A stretch of 64,000 bases of DNA from Lederbergia graminis. Its GTDB lineage: Bacteria; Bacillota; Bacilli; Bacillales; Bacillaceae_C. The stretch covers positions 62,001 through 126,000 of the forward strand of contig NZ_JBHSMC010000029.1 of the NCBI RefSeq assembly GCF_042655485.1. The letters run 5' to 3'. The notes under the pieces are model-generated. The model made no database searches. It was not told the origin of the DNA and was given only the letters and a program-made list of their open reading frames with translations. The translations under genes and the position numbers were made by a program. Each line of letters begins with the position of its first letter. Positions within the stretch are counted from its first letter, which is position 1. Positions 7,736 through 17,448 of the stretch are shown in pieces.

Positions 7736-8899
7736 CTACTGGTTATTTCGTTTTTGTGTAATATATTTATCTTTTAATGCATTGTGTTCTTCTAATGTCT
7801 TCGCATAGTGAACTTTTCCAGTGCCATATTCCGCTAAGAAGTATTTATAATCCGTATCTGCCGGGTATAGAGCCGCCTCAATAGATGAGGTTCCAGAATT
7901 AGCAATTGGTCCTGGGGGTAAACCTGGGTATTTATATGTGTTGTATGGTGAATCTACGTCTAGATGTTCATATAGTGTTTGTTCTAGATGTTCACCTAAT
8001 GCATAAGCTACAGTTGGATCCGTTTGTAATATCATACCATCTGCTATCCGATTATAAAAAACACTTGAGATATTTTTCCGATCTGCTTGTTCCGTTGCTT
8101 CTTCTTCTATCAAAGATGCCATCGTTAATAACTCATGGATAGTCATGCCTTTTTCTTCTAATATATTTACATACGGCGTAACAACCTTCATGGTTTGTTC
8201 TAACATTACACTAATTACTGTGTCAAATGATGGATTCTTTTCATAAAAAGAATATGTTGCAGGAAATAAATACCCTTCTAAAGGATTCATGATTTCTTCG
8301 TCTAAAATATCTTCCTTTAATAGTTCCGGATATAATTTCATGTACTTCTCTATTGTTTTAGAATCATTTAATTTTTCTACTATGTCTTCTTCCGACATAT
8401 CAATATGTTTTGCCATAATTTTTGCAATTTCCTTAATTTGCAGCCCTTCAGGAATTGTCATTTTAAAAACTGCTTCTCTAACAAGTTTTCCTGTTTGTAA
8501 TGTTGCAGTAATTTCTTTCAGTGTCATAGAAGGTGAAAATTGATAATTCCCTGCTTGGAAACCAGAAATATTATTAAATTTAACATAGTATTTAAAAACA
8601 GTAGAATCTTTAATTATTCCTTTTTCCTCTAAAATTTCCCCTATTGAGGTTGAAGAAGAACCGATTGGAATCTCTACATCTGTTGATTTTGTATTCTCAG
8701 GGTCTAACGGTTTTAATGCGGAAGAAATGTATAAATATCCTCCTAGAGCAGTTCCTCCAAATACTAAAATTAATATAATGGCTATTACTGCTACAATTCT
8801 CCTTATTGTTCGTGCTTCATGGCCACGTTCCGTTAAGTTTTCTTGTATTATCGCTTTACGATTTGGTTTATTTGTTTGACGCTTATTATTATCCTCCAC
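7736..8899 (-). CDS. mltG: endolytic murein transglycosylase MltG (YrrL)
   Basis: A membrane-anchored lytic transglycosylase that cuts nascent glycan strands. A basic, Asn/Lys-rich cytoplasmic N-terminus is followed by one membrane segment (about residues 35-58), a LysM-like subdomain (about 85-140) and the YceG/MltG catalytic domain. That domain contains ASLIEEEATEQADR with the catalytic glutamate, YNRI and LPPGPIANSG. The start is GTG; GGGAG lies 8 bases upstream. At 387 residues the length is normal. It begins the mltG-trmR-udk group. Confidence 0.94.
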   Translation of the reverse strand: MEDNNKRQTNKPNRKAIIQENLTERGHEARTIRRIVAVIAIILILVFGGTALGGYLYISSALKPLDPENTKSTDVEIPIGSSSTSIGEILEEKGIIKDSTVFKYYVKFNNISGFQAGNYQFSPSMTLKEITATLQTGKLVREAVFKMTIPEGLQIKEIAKIMAKHIDMSEEDIVEKLNDSKTIEKYMKLYPELLKEDILDEEIMNPLEGYLFPATYSFYEKNPSFDTVISVMLEQTMKVVTPYVNILEEKGMTIHELLTMASLIEEEATEQADRKNISSVFYNRIADGMILQTDPTVAYALGEHLEQTLYEHLDVDSPYNTYKYPGLPPGPIANSGTSSIEAALYPADTDYKYFLAEYGTGKVHYAKTLEEHNALKDKYITQKRNNQ

Positions 8900-9065
8900 G
8901 AAGTCATCTCCCTTCTGGCTCTATACACAATTATTTAATAGGATATTTACTTTGTACATTATACTACATAATTCTCCAATTTCATCCCTTAATTAATTAC
9001 TGTGCTTTTTGATAAGCAAGGTAAGATAACATCACTAAAAGGAAACTAGCTAATTCCATCCCAAA

Positions 9066-9110
9066 ATAAAAAACAAGTGAAGAAAAACGAATCGTTTTCC
9101 TCCACTTGTT
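9066..9110 (-). terminator. terminator after yrzB
   Basis: Minus-strand ACAAGTGGAGGAAAACG pairs with CGTTTTTCTTCACTTGT, then TTTTTTATTTTG. A near-identical hairpin ends mnmA at 18582-18626, so the two belong to a repeated terminator sequence. Confidence 0.85.
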
Positions 9111-9144
9111 TAATTTAAGGTTTCATAACATCCCAATTTAATAA

Positions 9145-9429
9145 TTACTCTTCTTCCTCATCAAGGAAGGTATTTAACATTTCTTCAATCATATCCCATT
9201 CTTCATCAGTTTCAATTGGTTGAAGATTTCCTTCTGCACCATCTTCATTTTGTACATAAGCAGATGCGTGGATTTCTATCTCTTCGTTTTCATCTTCGTC
9301 CGCCCCTACCGGGTAGTATAAGACGTATGATTTATTAAATTCCTCTGAATCAAATGTAAACAATATCTCATATAGCTCTTCATTTCCGTTTTCATCAACA
9401 ACCGTAATATGCTTTTCGCCATTTTCCAT
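9145..9429 (-). CDS. yrzB: YrzB family protein, DUF1292
   Basis: A small acidic cytosolic protein of 94 residues ending in a Glu run (LDEEEE). The family has no assigned function. The preferred start MENGEKHITVVD has AGGTG 6 bases upstream and matches the size of B. subtilis YrzB. An upstream in-frame start at 9459 would overlap ruvX and is less likely. It lies 10 bases after ruvX in the yrzL-ruvX-yrzB group that follows alaS in many Bacillota. Confidence 0.93.
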   Translation of the reverse strand: MENGEKHITVVDENGNEELYEILFTFDSEEFNKSYVLYYPVGADEDENEEIEIHASAYVQNEDGAEGNLQPIETDEEWDMIEEMLNTFLDEEEE

Positions 9430-9439
9430 TTTCTTCACC

Positions 9440-9859
9440 TCATATTTGTCGACTATCAAGATACCCTTGTAGTATCATAACAGCAGCCATTTTATCAATT
9501 ACTTTTTTGCGTTTTTTTCTACTTACATCTGCTTCTAATAATACACGTTCCGCAGCCATTGTACTTAGGCGCTCGTCCCACATTTTTACTGGAATCTGAA
9601 ACGTTGACTGTAAATTTTCGGCAAACATTTGTGAAGCTTCACCACGTGGTCCAATCGTATTGTTCATGTTTTTTGGGAGACCAACAATAATTTCACTCAC
9701 ATTATACTCTTCAATAATTTCTCTAAGACGGTCGAAACCAAATCTATTTCTATTTTCATCAATTGCAATTGTTTCTATACCTTGGGCTGTCCAACCCATT
9801 TCATCACTAATTGCAACTCCAACCGTTTTCGATCCAACATCTAGGCCCATAATTCTCAT
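9440..9859 (-). CDS. ruvX: RuvX/YqgF family Holliday junction resolvase-like nuclease
   Basis: An RNase H-fold protein of 139 residues. GLDVGSKTVGVAISD contains the first catalytic Asp, and VGLPKNMNN and WDERLSTMAA complete the conserved core. The family has been linked to Holliday junction resolution and to pre-16S rRNA 5' maturation; which role applies here cannot be read from sequence. It starts 2 bases after yrzL ends, indicating translational coupling. Confidence 0.93.
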   Translation of the reverse strand: MRIMGLDVGSKTVGVAISDEMGWTAQGIETIAIDENRNRFGFDRLREIIEEYNVSEIIVGLPKNMNNTIGPRGEASQMFAENLQSTFQIPVKMWDERLSTMAAERVLLEADVSRKKRKKVIDKMAAVMILQGYLDSRQI

Positions 9860-9861
9860 CG

Positions 9862-10128
9862 TTATACCTCTCGATGTTGCTTTAAATATGATTTTACTAG
9901 TTCTTCGATGATTTCATCCCGCTCTAATTTTCTGATGATATTACGCGCGTCTTGATGTCTTGGAATATATGCTGGGTCACCTGATAATAAATAACCAACA
10001 ATTTGATTAATAGGGTGATACCCTTTTTCTTGAAGCGCTCCATATACGTGGAGCATTACATCTTTTACATCTTGCTCCATTGGATCTTCTTGAAAATTAA
10101 AACGCATCGTTTTATCAAAAGAGCTCAT
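9862..10128 (-). CDS. yrzL: IreB family regulatory phosphoprotein (UPF0297, YrzL)
   Basis: An 88-residue protein with DKTMRFNF near its N-terminus and a GYHPINQIVGYLLSGDP core. It matches the UPF0297 family. The Enterococcus homologue IreB is a small phosphoprotein controlled by the Ser/Thr kinase IreK; a similar role here is inference. It lies between alaS and ruvX, its usual position. The ATG at 10128 is followed by MSSFDKT, the region where IreB threonines are phosphorylated. Confidence 0.92.
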   Translation of the reverse strand: MSSFDKTMRFNFQEDPMEQDVKDVMLHVYGALQEKGYHPINQIVGYLLSGDPAYIPRHQDARNIIRKLERDEIIEELVKSYLKQHREV

Positions 10129-10213
10129 TTACAACACCTCTCTTAAGAACTACCATAACAGATAGGCCTAATTGTTAAACATTACCTATATTGTACATGA
10201 TTTTACAATGGAA

Positions 10214-12847
10214 TCAAACGGATTTTATCCATTCTTGTACAAAGTCTAAAGCAGCATCTAATTGTTGTGGATTTTTTCCTCCAGCTTGGGCCATATCTGG
10301 GCGCCCTCCGCCTCCACCACCACAACGAGTAGCTACTTCTTTCACCAATTTCCCTGCATGATATCCTTTTTTGATTAAGTCCTCTGTTATTGTTGAAATA
10401 ATACTTACTTTTTCTCCTTGAACAGCACCTAATACGATGATTCCGGAACCGATTTTTTTCTTTAAGTCATCTGCCATGTTCCTCAAAGTATTCATGTCCT
10501 GAACTTGCACTTTTTGTGATAACAATTTTACACCATCTACTTCAATCACACGGTCTAATATACTTCCTGCTTCAATATTTGCTAACTTTGCAGCAAGGGA
10601 TTCATTTTCACGTTGTAATTCTTTAAGTTCCTGTAACACAACTTCGGTTCTATGAACGGTATCCTTTGGTTTTGCCTTGAGAAGTTCTGCAACTTTGTAA
10701 AATTGCATAATTTCATTATTCATTAACTCAAATGCACCTTCACTCGTTACAGCTTCAATTCTTCGTGTACCAGCACCAATACCGCTCTCAGAAACTATTT
10801 TGCATAAGCCAATTGTCGCACTGTTTGGAACATGACAACCACCACAAAGTTCTAAACTATAATCTCCAATAGAAACTACACGTACAACTTCTCCATATTT
10901 TTCACCGAAAAGAGCCATTGCTCCCATTGCTTTTGCTTCATCAATATTCTTATTAGCAATCGTAACAGGAAGGTTAGCCCAAATCTTTTCGTTTACTATC
11001 TTCTCGATTGCTTCCAGTTCTTCCTGCTTAACTTGACCAAAATGAGAGAAATCAAAACGAAGACGATCTGGACCTACATATGAACCAGCTTGATTTACAT
11101 GTGTACCAAGAACATCTTTCAATGCTTGATGTAGTAGATGTGTTGCAGTATGGTTTTTCTCTATCTTTTTACGATTCATTTCATCCACTTGGGCAAGAAC
11201 CTGAACTCCGTTTTCTAATGTTCCTTCTTGAATTACTGCTGTATGAAGGTTTTGACCATTTGGTGCTTTTTGTACTTCGGTAACATGTACGGAAACACCT
11301 GCAGCACTTATATGTCCTTTGTCTGCAATTTGTCCACCACTTTCCGCATAGAAAGGTGTTTCTGCTAATAAGAACTCGATTTTATCACCTGCAACTGCTT
11401 GTTCCACTAGTTCTCCATCTTTAATGATTGCTGTTACTGTTGTGCTTACTTGCAGTTGGTCATACCCTACAAATTCACTTGGTATCTGTAAGTCACCTAA
11501 AATCCCACCTTGAATATGCATAGATTCTGTATCTTGACGAGCAGACCTTGCGCGTTCTCTTTGCTGCTCCATTGCTAGTTCAAATCCTGGATGATCCACC
11601 TTCATCCCTTCATCTTCTGCATACTCTTCCGTCAATTCAACAGGGAATCCATACGTATCATACAGTTTAAACACTTCAGAACCTGGGATCTCGTTTTTCC
11701 CTTCAGCTTTAGCTTGTTTTATTACAGTTGATAAAATTTCTAAGCCATCATGCAGAGTTTCATGGAATCTTTCTTCCTCATTTTTAATTACTCGTTGGAT
11801 GAAGTCTGTTTTCTCTATGACATTCGGATAGAAATCTTTCATTACGTCACCAACAACTGGTACTAATTGATACATAAATGGTTTATTAATATTAATTTTT
11901 TTCGCAAAACGCACTGCTCTTCGAAGTAATCGACGTAATACGTACCCACGACCCTCATTAGAAGGAAGCGCCCCATCTGCTATTGCAAAAGAAACAGTCC
12001 GGATATGGTCAGCAATTACTTTAAATGATGTATCTAATTCATCATTTGTGCGGTATGATACACCTGCAATTTTTTCTGTTTCTTTAATAATCGGCATGAA
12101 TAAATCCGTATCAAAGTTTGTTGGCACATTTTGAATAACAGATGCCATTCTTTCTAATCCCATACCCGTATCTATATTTTTCTTTGGTAATGGAGTATAA
12201 GTACCATCTGGATTATGGTTAAATTGTGAGAATACTAAGTTCCATATTTCTAAATAGCGTTCGTTTTCTCCTCCAGGATATAATTCAGGATCATTTGGGT
12301 CATCTCCAAATTCTGGTCCTCGATCATAAAAAATTTCTGTATTTGGACCACTTGGGCCTTCACCTATATCCCAGAAATTCTCTTCTAGTCTAATAATTCG
12401 TTCTTTTGGGATACCAATTTTTTCATGCCATAGGTTGAATGCTTCATCATCTTCAGGATGGATAGTTACCGATAATTTTTCTGGGTCAAAGCCTATCCAT
12501 TTTGGACTTGTTAAGAATTCCCATGCCCATTCAATTGCTTCTTCCTTAAAATAATCCCCAATAGAAAAGTTACCGAGCATCTCGAAAAATGTATGATGTC
12601 TTGCTGTATAACCAACATTTTCGATATCGTTCGTTCTTATTGATTTCTGCGCATTTACAATACGTGGATTTTCGGGGATAATTCTCCCATCGAAATATTT
12701 CTTTAATGTTGCCACACCACTATTAATCCATAATAAAGTGGGATCATCATGTGGCACTAGTGATGCACTAGGCTCCACACTATGTCCTTTCTCTTTAAAA
12801 AAATCTAGATACATTTGTCTAATTTCTGAACCTGTTAACTTTTTCAC
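10214..12847 (-). CDS. alaS: alanyl-tRNA synthetase
   Basis: Charges tRNA-Ala. The protein has 877 residues, the full bacterial length. Order of domains: class II catalytic core (RHHTFFEMLGNFSIGDYF), tRNA-recognition region, editing domain with zinc ligands HTATH and CGGCH, and a C-terminal oligomerisation domain with a run of six glycines (GGGGGGRPDMAQAGG). The start is GTG, with AGGAGG 8 bases upstream. Expression should be controlled by the T-box leader immediately upstream, which senses uncharged tRNA-Ala. Confidence 0.98.
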   Translation of the reverse strand: MKKLTGSEIRQMYLDFFKEKGHSVEPSASLVPHDDPTLLWINSGVATLKKYFDGRIIPENPRIVNAQKSIRTNDIENVGYTARHHTFFEMLGNFSIGDYFKEEAIEWAWEFLTSPKWIGFDPEKLSVTIHPEDDEAFNLWHEKIGIPKERIIRLEENFWDIGEGPSGPNTEIFYDRGPEFGDDPNDPELYPGGENERYLEIWNLVFSQFNHNPDGTYTPLPKKNIDTGMGLERMASVIQNVPTNFDTDLFMPIIKETEKIAGVSYRTNDELDTSFKVIADHIRTVSFAIADGALPSNEGRGYVLRRLLRRAVRFAKKININKPFMYQLVPVVGDVMKDFYPNVIEKTDFIQRVIKNEEERFHETLHDGLEILSTVIKQAKAEGKNEIPGSEVFKLYDTYGFPVELTEEYAEDEGMKVDHPGFELAMEQQRERARSARQDTESMHIQGGILGDLQIPSEFVGYDQLQVSTTVTAIIKDGELVEQAVAGDKIEFLLAETPFYAESGGQIADKGHISAAGVSVHVTEVQKAPNGQNLHTAVIQEGTLENGVQVLAQVDEMNRKKIEKNHTATHLLHQALKDVLGTHVNQAGSYVGPDRLRFDFSHFGQVKQEELEAIEKIVNEKIWANLPVTIANKNIDEAKAMGAMALFGEKYGEVVRVVSIGDYSLELCGGCHVPNSATIGLCKIVSESGIGAGTRRIEAVTSEGAFELMNNEIMQFYKVAELLKAKPKDTVHRTEVVLQELKELQRENESLAAKLANIEAGSILDRVIEVDGVKLLSQKVQVQDMNTLRNMADDLKKKIGSGIIVLGAVQGEKVSIISTITEDLIKKGYHAGKLVKEVATRCGGGGGGRPDMAQAGGKNPQQLDAALDFVQEWIKSV

Positions 12848-12871
12848 ACTAAATACCTCCTAAAAATATAA

Positions 12872-13110
12872 AAAAGCTCCTCCCCTAGACAGGGGCGAAG
12901 CTTGAATTCACGGTACCACCCTGATTTAAAAGTAAAAAAACATACTTTTCTCTCAGTACCTTAACGCGGCTGACGGCAGTGATTAGCTGCTCTCAGGATT
13001 GGCAATATGTTATGCTATGTCTAGAATTCTTTCAGCCTAGGAATTCCTCTCTAAAGCATATTCATGCGTAAGACTAGTAATAACATTTAGATCCTTCTTC
13101 AATTTAACTA
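12872..13110 (-). promoter_or_regulatory. T-box riboswitch leader of alaS
   Basis: The minus strand carries the conserved T-box GGGTGGTACCGTG (12911-12923). Right after it is a terminator hairpin, AGCTTCGCCCCT with AGGGGAGGAGCT, and a T-tract (12872-12902). The upstream about 190 bases form the stem I region. A GCT or GCA triplet near 12990 is a candidate alanine specifier, but I cannot place it firmly without folding. Uncharged tRNA should stabilise the antiterminator and allow alaS transcription. Confidence 0.92.
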
Positions 13111-13128
13111 ATTTACTTGTATATGGTG

Positions 13129-13158
13129 ATTATAGAGAAGTTTGTTATCATTTGTCAA
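13129..13158 (-). promoter_or_regulatory. sigma-A promoter of alaS
   Basis: TTGACA (13153-13158) and TATAAT (13129-13134), both perfect consensus hexamers, separated by 18 bases. It is placed about 20 bases upstream of the T-box leader. Confidence 0.85.
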
Positions 13159-13160
13159 TA

Positions 13161-14234
13161 TTATGCTTGCCTCTTTCTTATTAGATAATCACGCGAATGG
13201 ATAATTGCGATTTTCAGAATAGCTAATAATGGAACCGCAACAATCATTCCGATGATCCCAAAAGCTTCTCCTCCAATGATTAATGCAGCAATAATAAATA
13301 ACGGATGGATTTCAATTGATTTACCGACGATGTATGGAGATAAAATATTACCTTCAATAAATTGTAAGACAAACACAATCACAACTGCAATAATTGCTAA
13401 TTTGACAGATCCCATTAAAGCAATAGCAGCTACTGGAATAGCTCCAATAAAAGGGCCGAAATAAGGGATAATATTAGTTGCAGCAATGATAATTCCTAAT
13501 AAAATGGGATACTTAATTCCTAATAAGCTAAAAGCTGTCGCCGATGTGACACCTACAATTCCACAAACTAATAAATAACCTCGTAAATATCCACCCAATG
13601 ACTCATGAACCGCTTCGATAAAATTAATTCCATCTTTCCTCCATGATTTTGGTGTTATATACCATACAGCTTTTTTAATTTTTTCAATGTCCTTAAGCAA
13701 ATAAAAAGAGATAAATGGGATCACAGCAACTACGATAATAAAATCCACTAGTTTGACTAATACATTCGTTGTTTTCGCTAATATTTCGTTTCCCCATTGT
13801 TCAAAATCATTAATCCTTTCATTGATTTGAACTTTTATCCCATCAGGAAAACGTGAAGTAGAGACTTGTATATCATTAATCCAATCGCGGTACTGACTTA
13901 ACAATATTGGAAATTGTTCCGTAAATTCTCTCATTTGTTTTATCATTAATGGTATCCCTAAATATAATCCAAATCCGATTCCACCAAAAAAAAGAAAATA
14001 AATCAGTAAGATTGCATATGATCGCTTCATACCAAGCGCTTTTTCTAATTTATCCACTAATGGATGTAATAAGAAGGCGATGAAACCACTAATGATAAAT
14101 GGAAGAACTCCAATAAAAGCAGTAGTGACAACAGGCTTCCAAATTGGTTTCAATAATAAAAGACAATATAGGATAATTAATACTAACAATGTGATGATTA
14201 ATCGATAAATAATGGCTAAATGCTTCTGCTTCAA
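13161..14234 (-). CDS. AI-2E family transporter (YrrI-like)
   Basis: A 357-residue polytopic membrane protein with about seven to eight membrane segments and the family's FIGAIP and GIIGMIVAVPLLAI segments near the C-terminus. Members of this family have been linked to autoinducer-2 export or to Na+/H+ antiport; the substrate is not evident here. The start is TTG with GGAGG 7 bases upstream. B. subtilis yrrI lies in the same place beside alaS. The glnQHMP genes found there between yrrI and yrrD are absent. Confidence 0.88.
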   Translation of the reverse strand: MKQKHLAIIYRLIITLLVLIILYCLLLLKPIWKPVVTTAFIGVLPFIISGFIAFLLHPLVDKLEKALGMKRSYAILLIYFLFFGGIGFGLYLGIPLMIKQMREFTEQFPILLSQYRDWINDIQVSTSRFPDGIKVQINERINDFEQWGNEILAKTTNVLVKLVDFIIVVAVIPFISFYLLKDIEKIKKAVWYITPKSWRKDGINFIEAVHESLGGYLRGYLLVCGIVGVTSATAFSLLGIKYPILLGIIIAATNIIPYFGPFIGAIPVAAIALMGSVKLAIIAVVIVFVLQFIEGNILSPYIVGKSIEIHPLFIIAALIIGGEAFGIIGMIVAVPLLAILKIAIIHSRDYLIRKRQA

Positions 14235-14289
14235 ACTTTCCCCTCCTTGCTTATATATTGCCGAAAGTTAATGTTTTTAATCAAAAAAA

Positions 14290-14322
14290 CAAAAAAAGAG
14301 AGTTGCCCAATATGGACAACTC
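14290..14322 (-). terminator. terminator after the zinc-ribbon gene
   Basis: Minus-strand GAGTTGTCC and GGGCAACTC form a stem followed by TCTTTTTTTG. It lies just past the stop of the zinc-ribbon gene. Confidence 0.88.
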
Positions 14323-14323
14323 C

Positions 14324-14512
14324 TTAACTTAGCTTCCGCTCCTGTTCATCAAATAAATCATCTAATGAACTTAATGACCCATCTTCTTCGACTTGATGGG
14401 TATGAATCATTTTACCGCCAATAGAAAGCTCGATAAAACAATTCCAACAATAATATTGATTTACGCCAATTTTACCTAGGTCCTTGCTATGGCAATTCGG
14501 ACATTTCATCAT
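14324..14512 (-). CDS. small zinc-ribbon protein
   Basis: A 62-residue protein with two CxxC knuckles (CPNC and CWNC, 15 residues apart), a probable single zinc site, and an acidic C-terminus. No function is known to me; B. subtilis has a small uncharacterised gene in the same place. The preferred ATG gives MMKCPNC with GAGGTGG 8 bases upstream. The first 26 bases overlap the 3' end of the PRC-barrel gene, so the two are translationally coupled. Confidence 0.75.
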   Translation of the reverse strand: MMKCPNCHSKDLGKIGVNQYYCWNCFIELSIGGKMIHTHQVEEDGSLSSLDDLFDEQERKLS

Positions 14513-15002
14513 GGGCTTCGCCACCTCGCAGCTTAGTCACTGACACAATCATGGAATCTTTTCCAATCTTTGGTGGATGAGGAGTCCGAATTACTCGTTT
14601 TCCCTTTTTGATGTCAGAAAAGAAACCATCTGTCAGTTCATACCCTACGATGGTGCCCACTTCTTCTAAAAAATATACATCATCTAATAATCCAAGATGT
14701 TCTCCCGACTGAGAACTGGTACTCTTTTTTGAGATTGGATTACAATGATGCATGGTGTACATCCCTTCGCGTTCATACCATTTAGTGATATGTTGCTCAT
14801 CCGCAATCACCACTTCCTGCTCTCCAAAAGAATGAACATATTCTATCGGTATTCGAAATTTTTTTCCGAATAACCCTTTTTTATGAAGAAGAATATCAGA
14901 AACTCGTCCATCATCTGTGATACAAATATCACAAATTTCTCCTAGCAAATCCCTTTGATAGTTATAAACTGGCATACCTTTCAAAAGTGAAAATGTCCGC
15001 AA
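14487..15002 (-). CDS. yrrD: PRC-barrel domain protein YrrD
   Basis: About 171 residues with two PRC-barrel-like segments. The first begins LLKGMPVYNYQRDLLGEI and the second includes VYFLEEVGTIVGYELTDG. PRC barrels are small protein- or RNA-binding folds; the role of YrrD is unknown. I prefer the TTG at 15002, which gives MRTFSLLKG, with AAAGGCGGG 7 bases upstream. The longer open frame back to 15080 would overlap recD2. It lies downstream of recD2 by 34 bases, as in B. subtilis. Confidence 0.85.
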   Translation of the reverse strand: MRTFSLLKGMPVYNYQRDLLGEICDICITDDGRVSDILLHKKGLFGKKFRIPIEYVHSFGEQEVVIADEQHITKWYEREGMYTMHHCNPISKKSTSSQSGEHLGLLDDVYFLEEVGTIVGYELTDGFFSDIKKGKRVIRTPHPPKIGKDSMIVSVTKLRGGEAHDEMSELP

Positions 15003-15036
15003 AGAAACACCCGCCTTTCCGAACATCCTTATCTTT

Positions 15037-17424
15037 TCACTTATCCATAAAATCATAAGGCGAAACATTTTCCATCCCAATCATTGGATCGATTAACAGA
15101 AATGTTTCTTCACTCAAAATGGTTGATTCGCCTGTTTTTTCAACCTGCTGATTATCTGTTAATTTCTCATATAAAGTCGTTTTTCTTTGTAAATCATCTT
15201 TCCGCTCAATTCCAATTTTAAAAGCACTTTCTTCTCCACATAATATAAGTGATTGCTTACTTCTAGTTATTGCCGTATATAATAAATTTCTTCGTAACAT
15301 CCTATAATAACTTCTAATAACTGGTAGAATCACAATTGGGAACTCACTCCCTTGTGATTTATGGATGGAACAACAAAATGCATGAGTTATTTGATTCAAA
15401 TCTGCTCTTGTATACGTAACCTCTGTACCTTCAAATGATACGATTATCATGTCCTGTTTTTCAGTATTCTCTTTTGCATATAAGATCGAGATTATTTCAC
15501 CCATATCTCCATTGAAGACATTTTGTTCAGGTTGGTTTACGAGTTGGAGAACCTTATCACCAATCCGAAATTTGACATCCCCAAACTGTATCTCTTTTCG
15601 TTTACCGTCTGAATTCGGATTAAAAATTTCTTGAAGAATAACATTTAAGTTATCGATCCCAGCAGGACCTCGATACATAGGTGCCAATACTTGCACATCT
15701 TTGGCTGAATAGCCTTTTTTCTTTGCATTTACAACAACTTTTTCCACGACTTCAGCAATCTGACTTGACTGACAACGAATAAAGGTTCTATCCTTCTGCG
15801 GCTGAAGTAAATTATCAGGAATAATTCCTTTCTTTATCTCATGTGCGAGATCAATAATAGACGAACCTTCTTTTTGTCGATAAATATCAGTCAATTGCAC
15901 AGTAGGAATTACTTGTGAACGAAGAATATCCTTTAACACCTGGCCAGGTCCGACAGAGGGAAGTTGGTCTTCATCACCAACAAAAATCACTTGGATTTCA
16001 TCGGGTAATGCTTTTAACAATTGATGTGCCAACCATGTATCGACCATAGACATTTCATCAACAATTATCAACTTACCTTCTATTTGGCGTTCGTCATCGC
16101 TATCTAGTTGCTCTTGTCCTGTCATCCCTAACAGACGATGAATCGTCATTGCCGGAAGTTCAGTGGATTCTGCCATTCTTTTCGCCGCTCTCCCTGTAGG
16201 AGCAGCTAATAAAATTGGAAAAGGTTCTTCTTTCTTATAAGTGGTTGGGTCTAACGAACAGCCATGTAGTTCTGCATACAATTCCACAATCCCTTTTATA
16301 ACGGTAGTTTTACCTGTACCTGGACCACCTGTTAAAATCATCATTGGATTTGTAAGAGCTGTTTTAATTGCCTCTCGTTGCGAACCTGCATACTCCACTC
16401 CTAAACGCTCTTCTAATTCACCTAATGCAAGTAAAAATTCAGATTCAGGGAACTGATCTTCGTATTCCTTCTGCTCCATTATTCTTTTTATATTAGAAAC
16501 TATCCCCTTCTCTGAAAAATATAAGGATGGCATATAGACTCTTTTGTCTTCTACAATTATTTTGCTTTCTTCCTCCAGTTTCACCACTTCATTAGCAATA
16601 TCCTGAAATGGAATTTCGACTGCTTGACGCTCTTCTAATAAAGTTTTTACTTGATCTAATAATTCAGCTAAGTCTAAGTACACATGTCCATTACGAATAC
16701 ACTCTTGTTCTAATATGTAAATACAACCCGCTTTTATTCGGTCTGGATGATTCCCTGTAATCCCAAGATGTGAACCAAGTTCATCTGCTCTTCCAAAACC
16801 AATCCCTTCCACATCTTCAATTAATTTATAGGGATTTTTTTCAATGATGTTTAATGTATCCTCTTTATATACTTGATAAATTTTCATGGAGATTTGCGGT
16901 CCAAATCCATACTCACTTAACGCAATCATTACATTTTCTAAGCCTTGATGTTCTAATAAGGTTTCGTATAATTGTTTTGCTGTTTCTGCTCCAAGTTTAG
17001 GGATAGTATCAAGGATAGAAGGTTGAGCAAGTATATTGCTAATGGCATTTTCACCTAAAGTCTCCACGATTCTTTCTGCTGTTTTTGTACCGATACCTTT
17101 AAAAAGGTCACTGGATAAATACGTTATCACGCCTTGTTTCGTTTGTGGCATCTCTTTCTTAAAGTGTTTGGCATTAAATTGTAATCCAAAGCGGGGATGT
17201 TCCTTATATTCACCGTAAAATATGTACGTTTCTTGTTCATGAAGCTTAGGAAAATATCCTGTAATAACTGCTTCCTTATCTTTATTCTCATCATTTGTTT
17301 CATCGACACGTATGCGAATAACTGAATATAAGTTTTGTTCATTATGAAAGATGGTGACGAGATGGCGCCCCTTTACATATTTCTCCTGATCAGAAAATAA
17401 CTCCATTGAATCCTGAACATCCAT
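15037..17424 (-). CDS. recD2: ATP-dependent RecD-like DNA helicase RecD2
   Basis: A superfamily 1B 5'-3' helicase of 795 residues, found without RecBC in Gram-positive bacteria and involved in replication-fork and repair processes. The N-terminal region (about 1-330) includes helix-hairpin-helix segments typical of RecD2. The motor follows: Walker A TGGPGTGKTT, Walker B LIIVDEMSMVD, and the late motif FCCSIHKSQGSEFP. The start ATG is preceded by GGGGGGAAGAG. It begins 24 bases after the TPR gene, so it is probably in the same operon. Confidence 0.96.
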   Translation of the reverse strand: MDVQDSMELFSDQEKYVKGRHLVTIFHNEQNLYSVIRIRVDETNDENKDKEAVITGYFPKLHEQETYIFYGEYKEHPRFGLQFNAKHFKKEMPQTKQGVITYLSSDLFKGIGTKTAERIVETLGENAISNILAQPSILDTIPKLGAETAKQLYETLLEHQGLENVMIALSEYGFGPQISMKIYQVYKEDTLNIIEKNPYKLIEDVEGIGFGRADELGSHLGITGNHPDRIKAGCIYILEQECIRNGHVYLDLAELLDQVKTLLEERQAVEIPFQDIANEVVKLEEESKIIVEDKRVYMPSLYFSEKGIVSNIKRIMEQKEYEDQFPESEFLLALGELEERLGVEYAGSQREAIKTALTNPMMILTGGPGTGKTTVIKGIVELYAELHGCSLDPTTYKKEEPFPILLAAPTGRAAKRMAESTELPAMTIHRLLGMTGQEQLDSDDERQIEGKLIIVDEMSMVDTWLAHQLLKALPDEIQVIFVGDEDQLPSVGPGQVLKDILRSQVIPTVQLTDIYRQKEGSSIIDLAHEIKKGIIPDNLLQPQKDRTFIRCQSSQIAEVVEKVVVNAKKKGYSAKDVQVLAPMYRGPAGIDNLNVILQEIFNPNSDGKRKEIQFGDVKFRIGDKVLQLVNQPEQNVFNGDMGEIISILYAKENTEKQDMIIVSFEGTEVTYTRADLNQITHAFCCSIHKSQGSEFPIVILPVIRSYYRMLRRNLLYTAITRSKQSLILCGEESAFKIGIERKDDLQRKTTLYEKLTDNQQVEKTGESTILSEETFLLIDPMIGMENVSPYDFMDK

Positions 17425-17448
17425 CTCTCTTCCCCCCTTACATTCATC

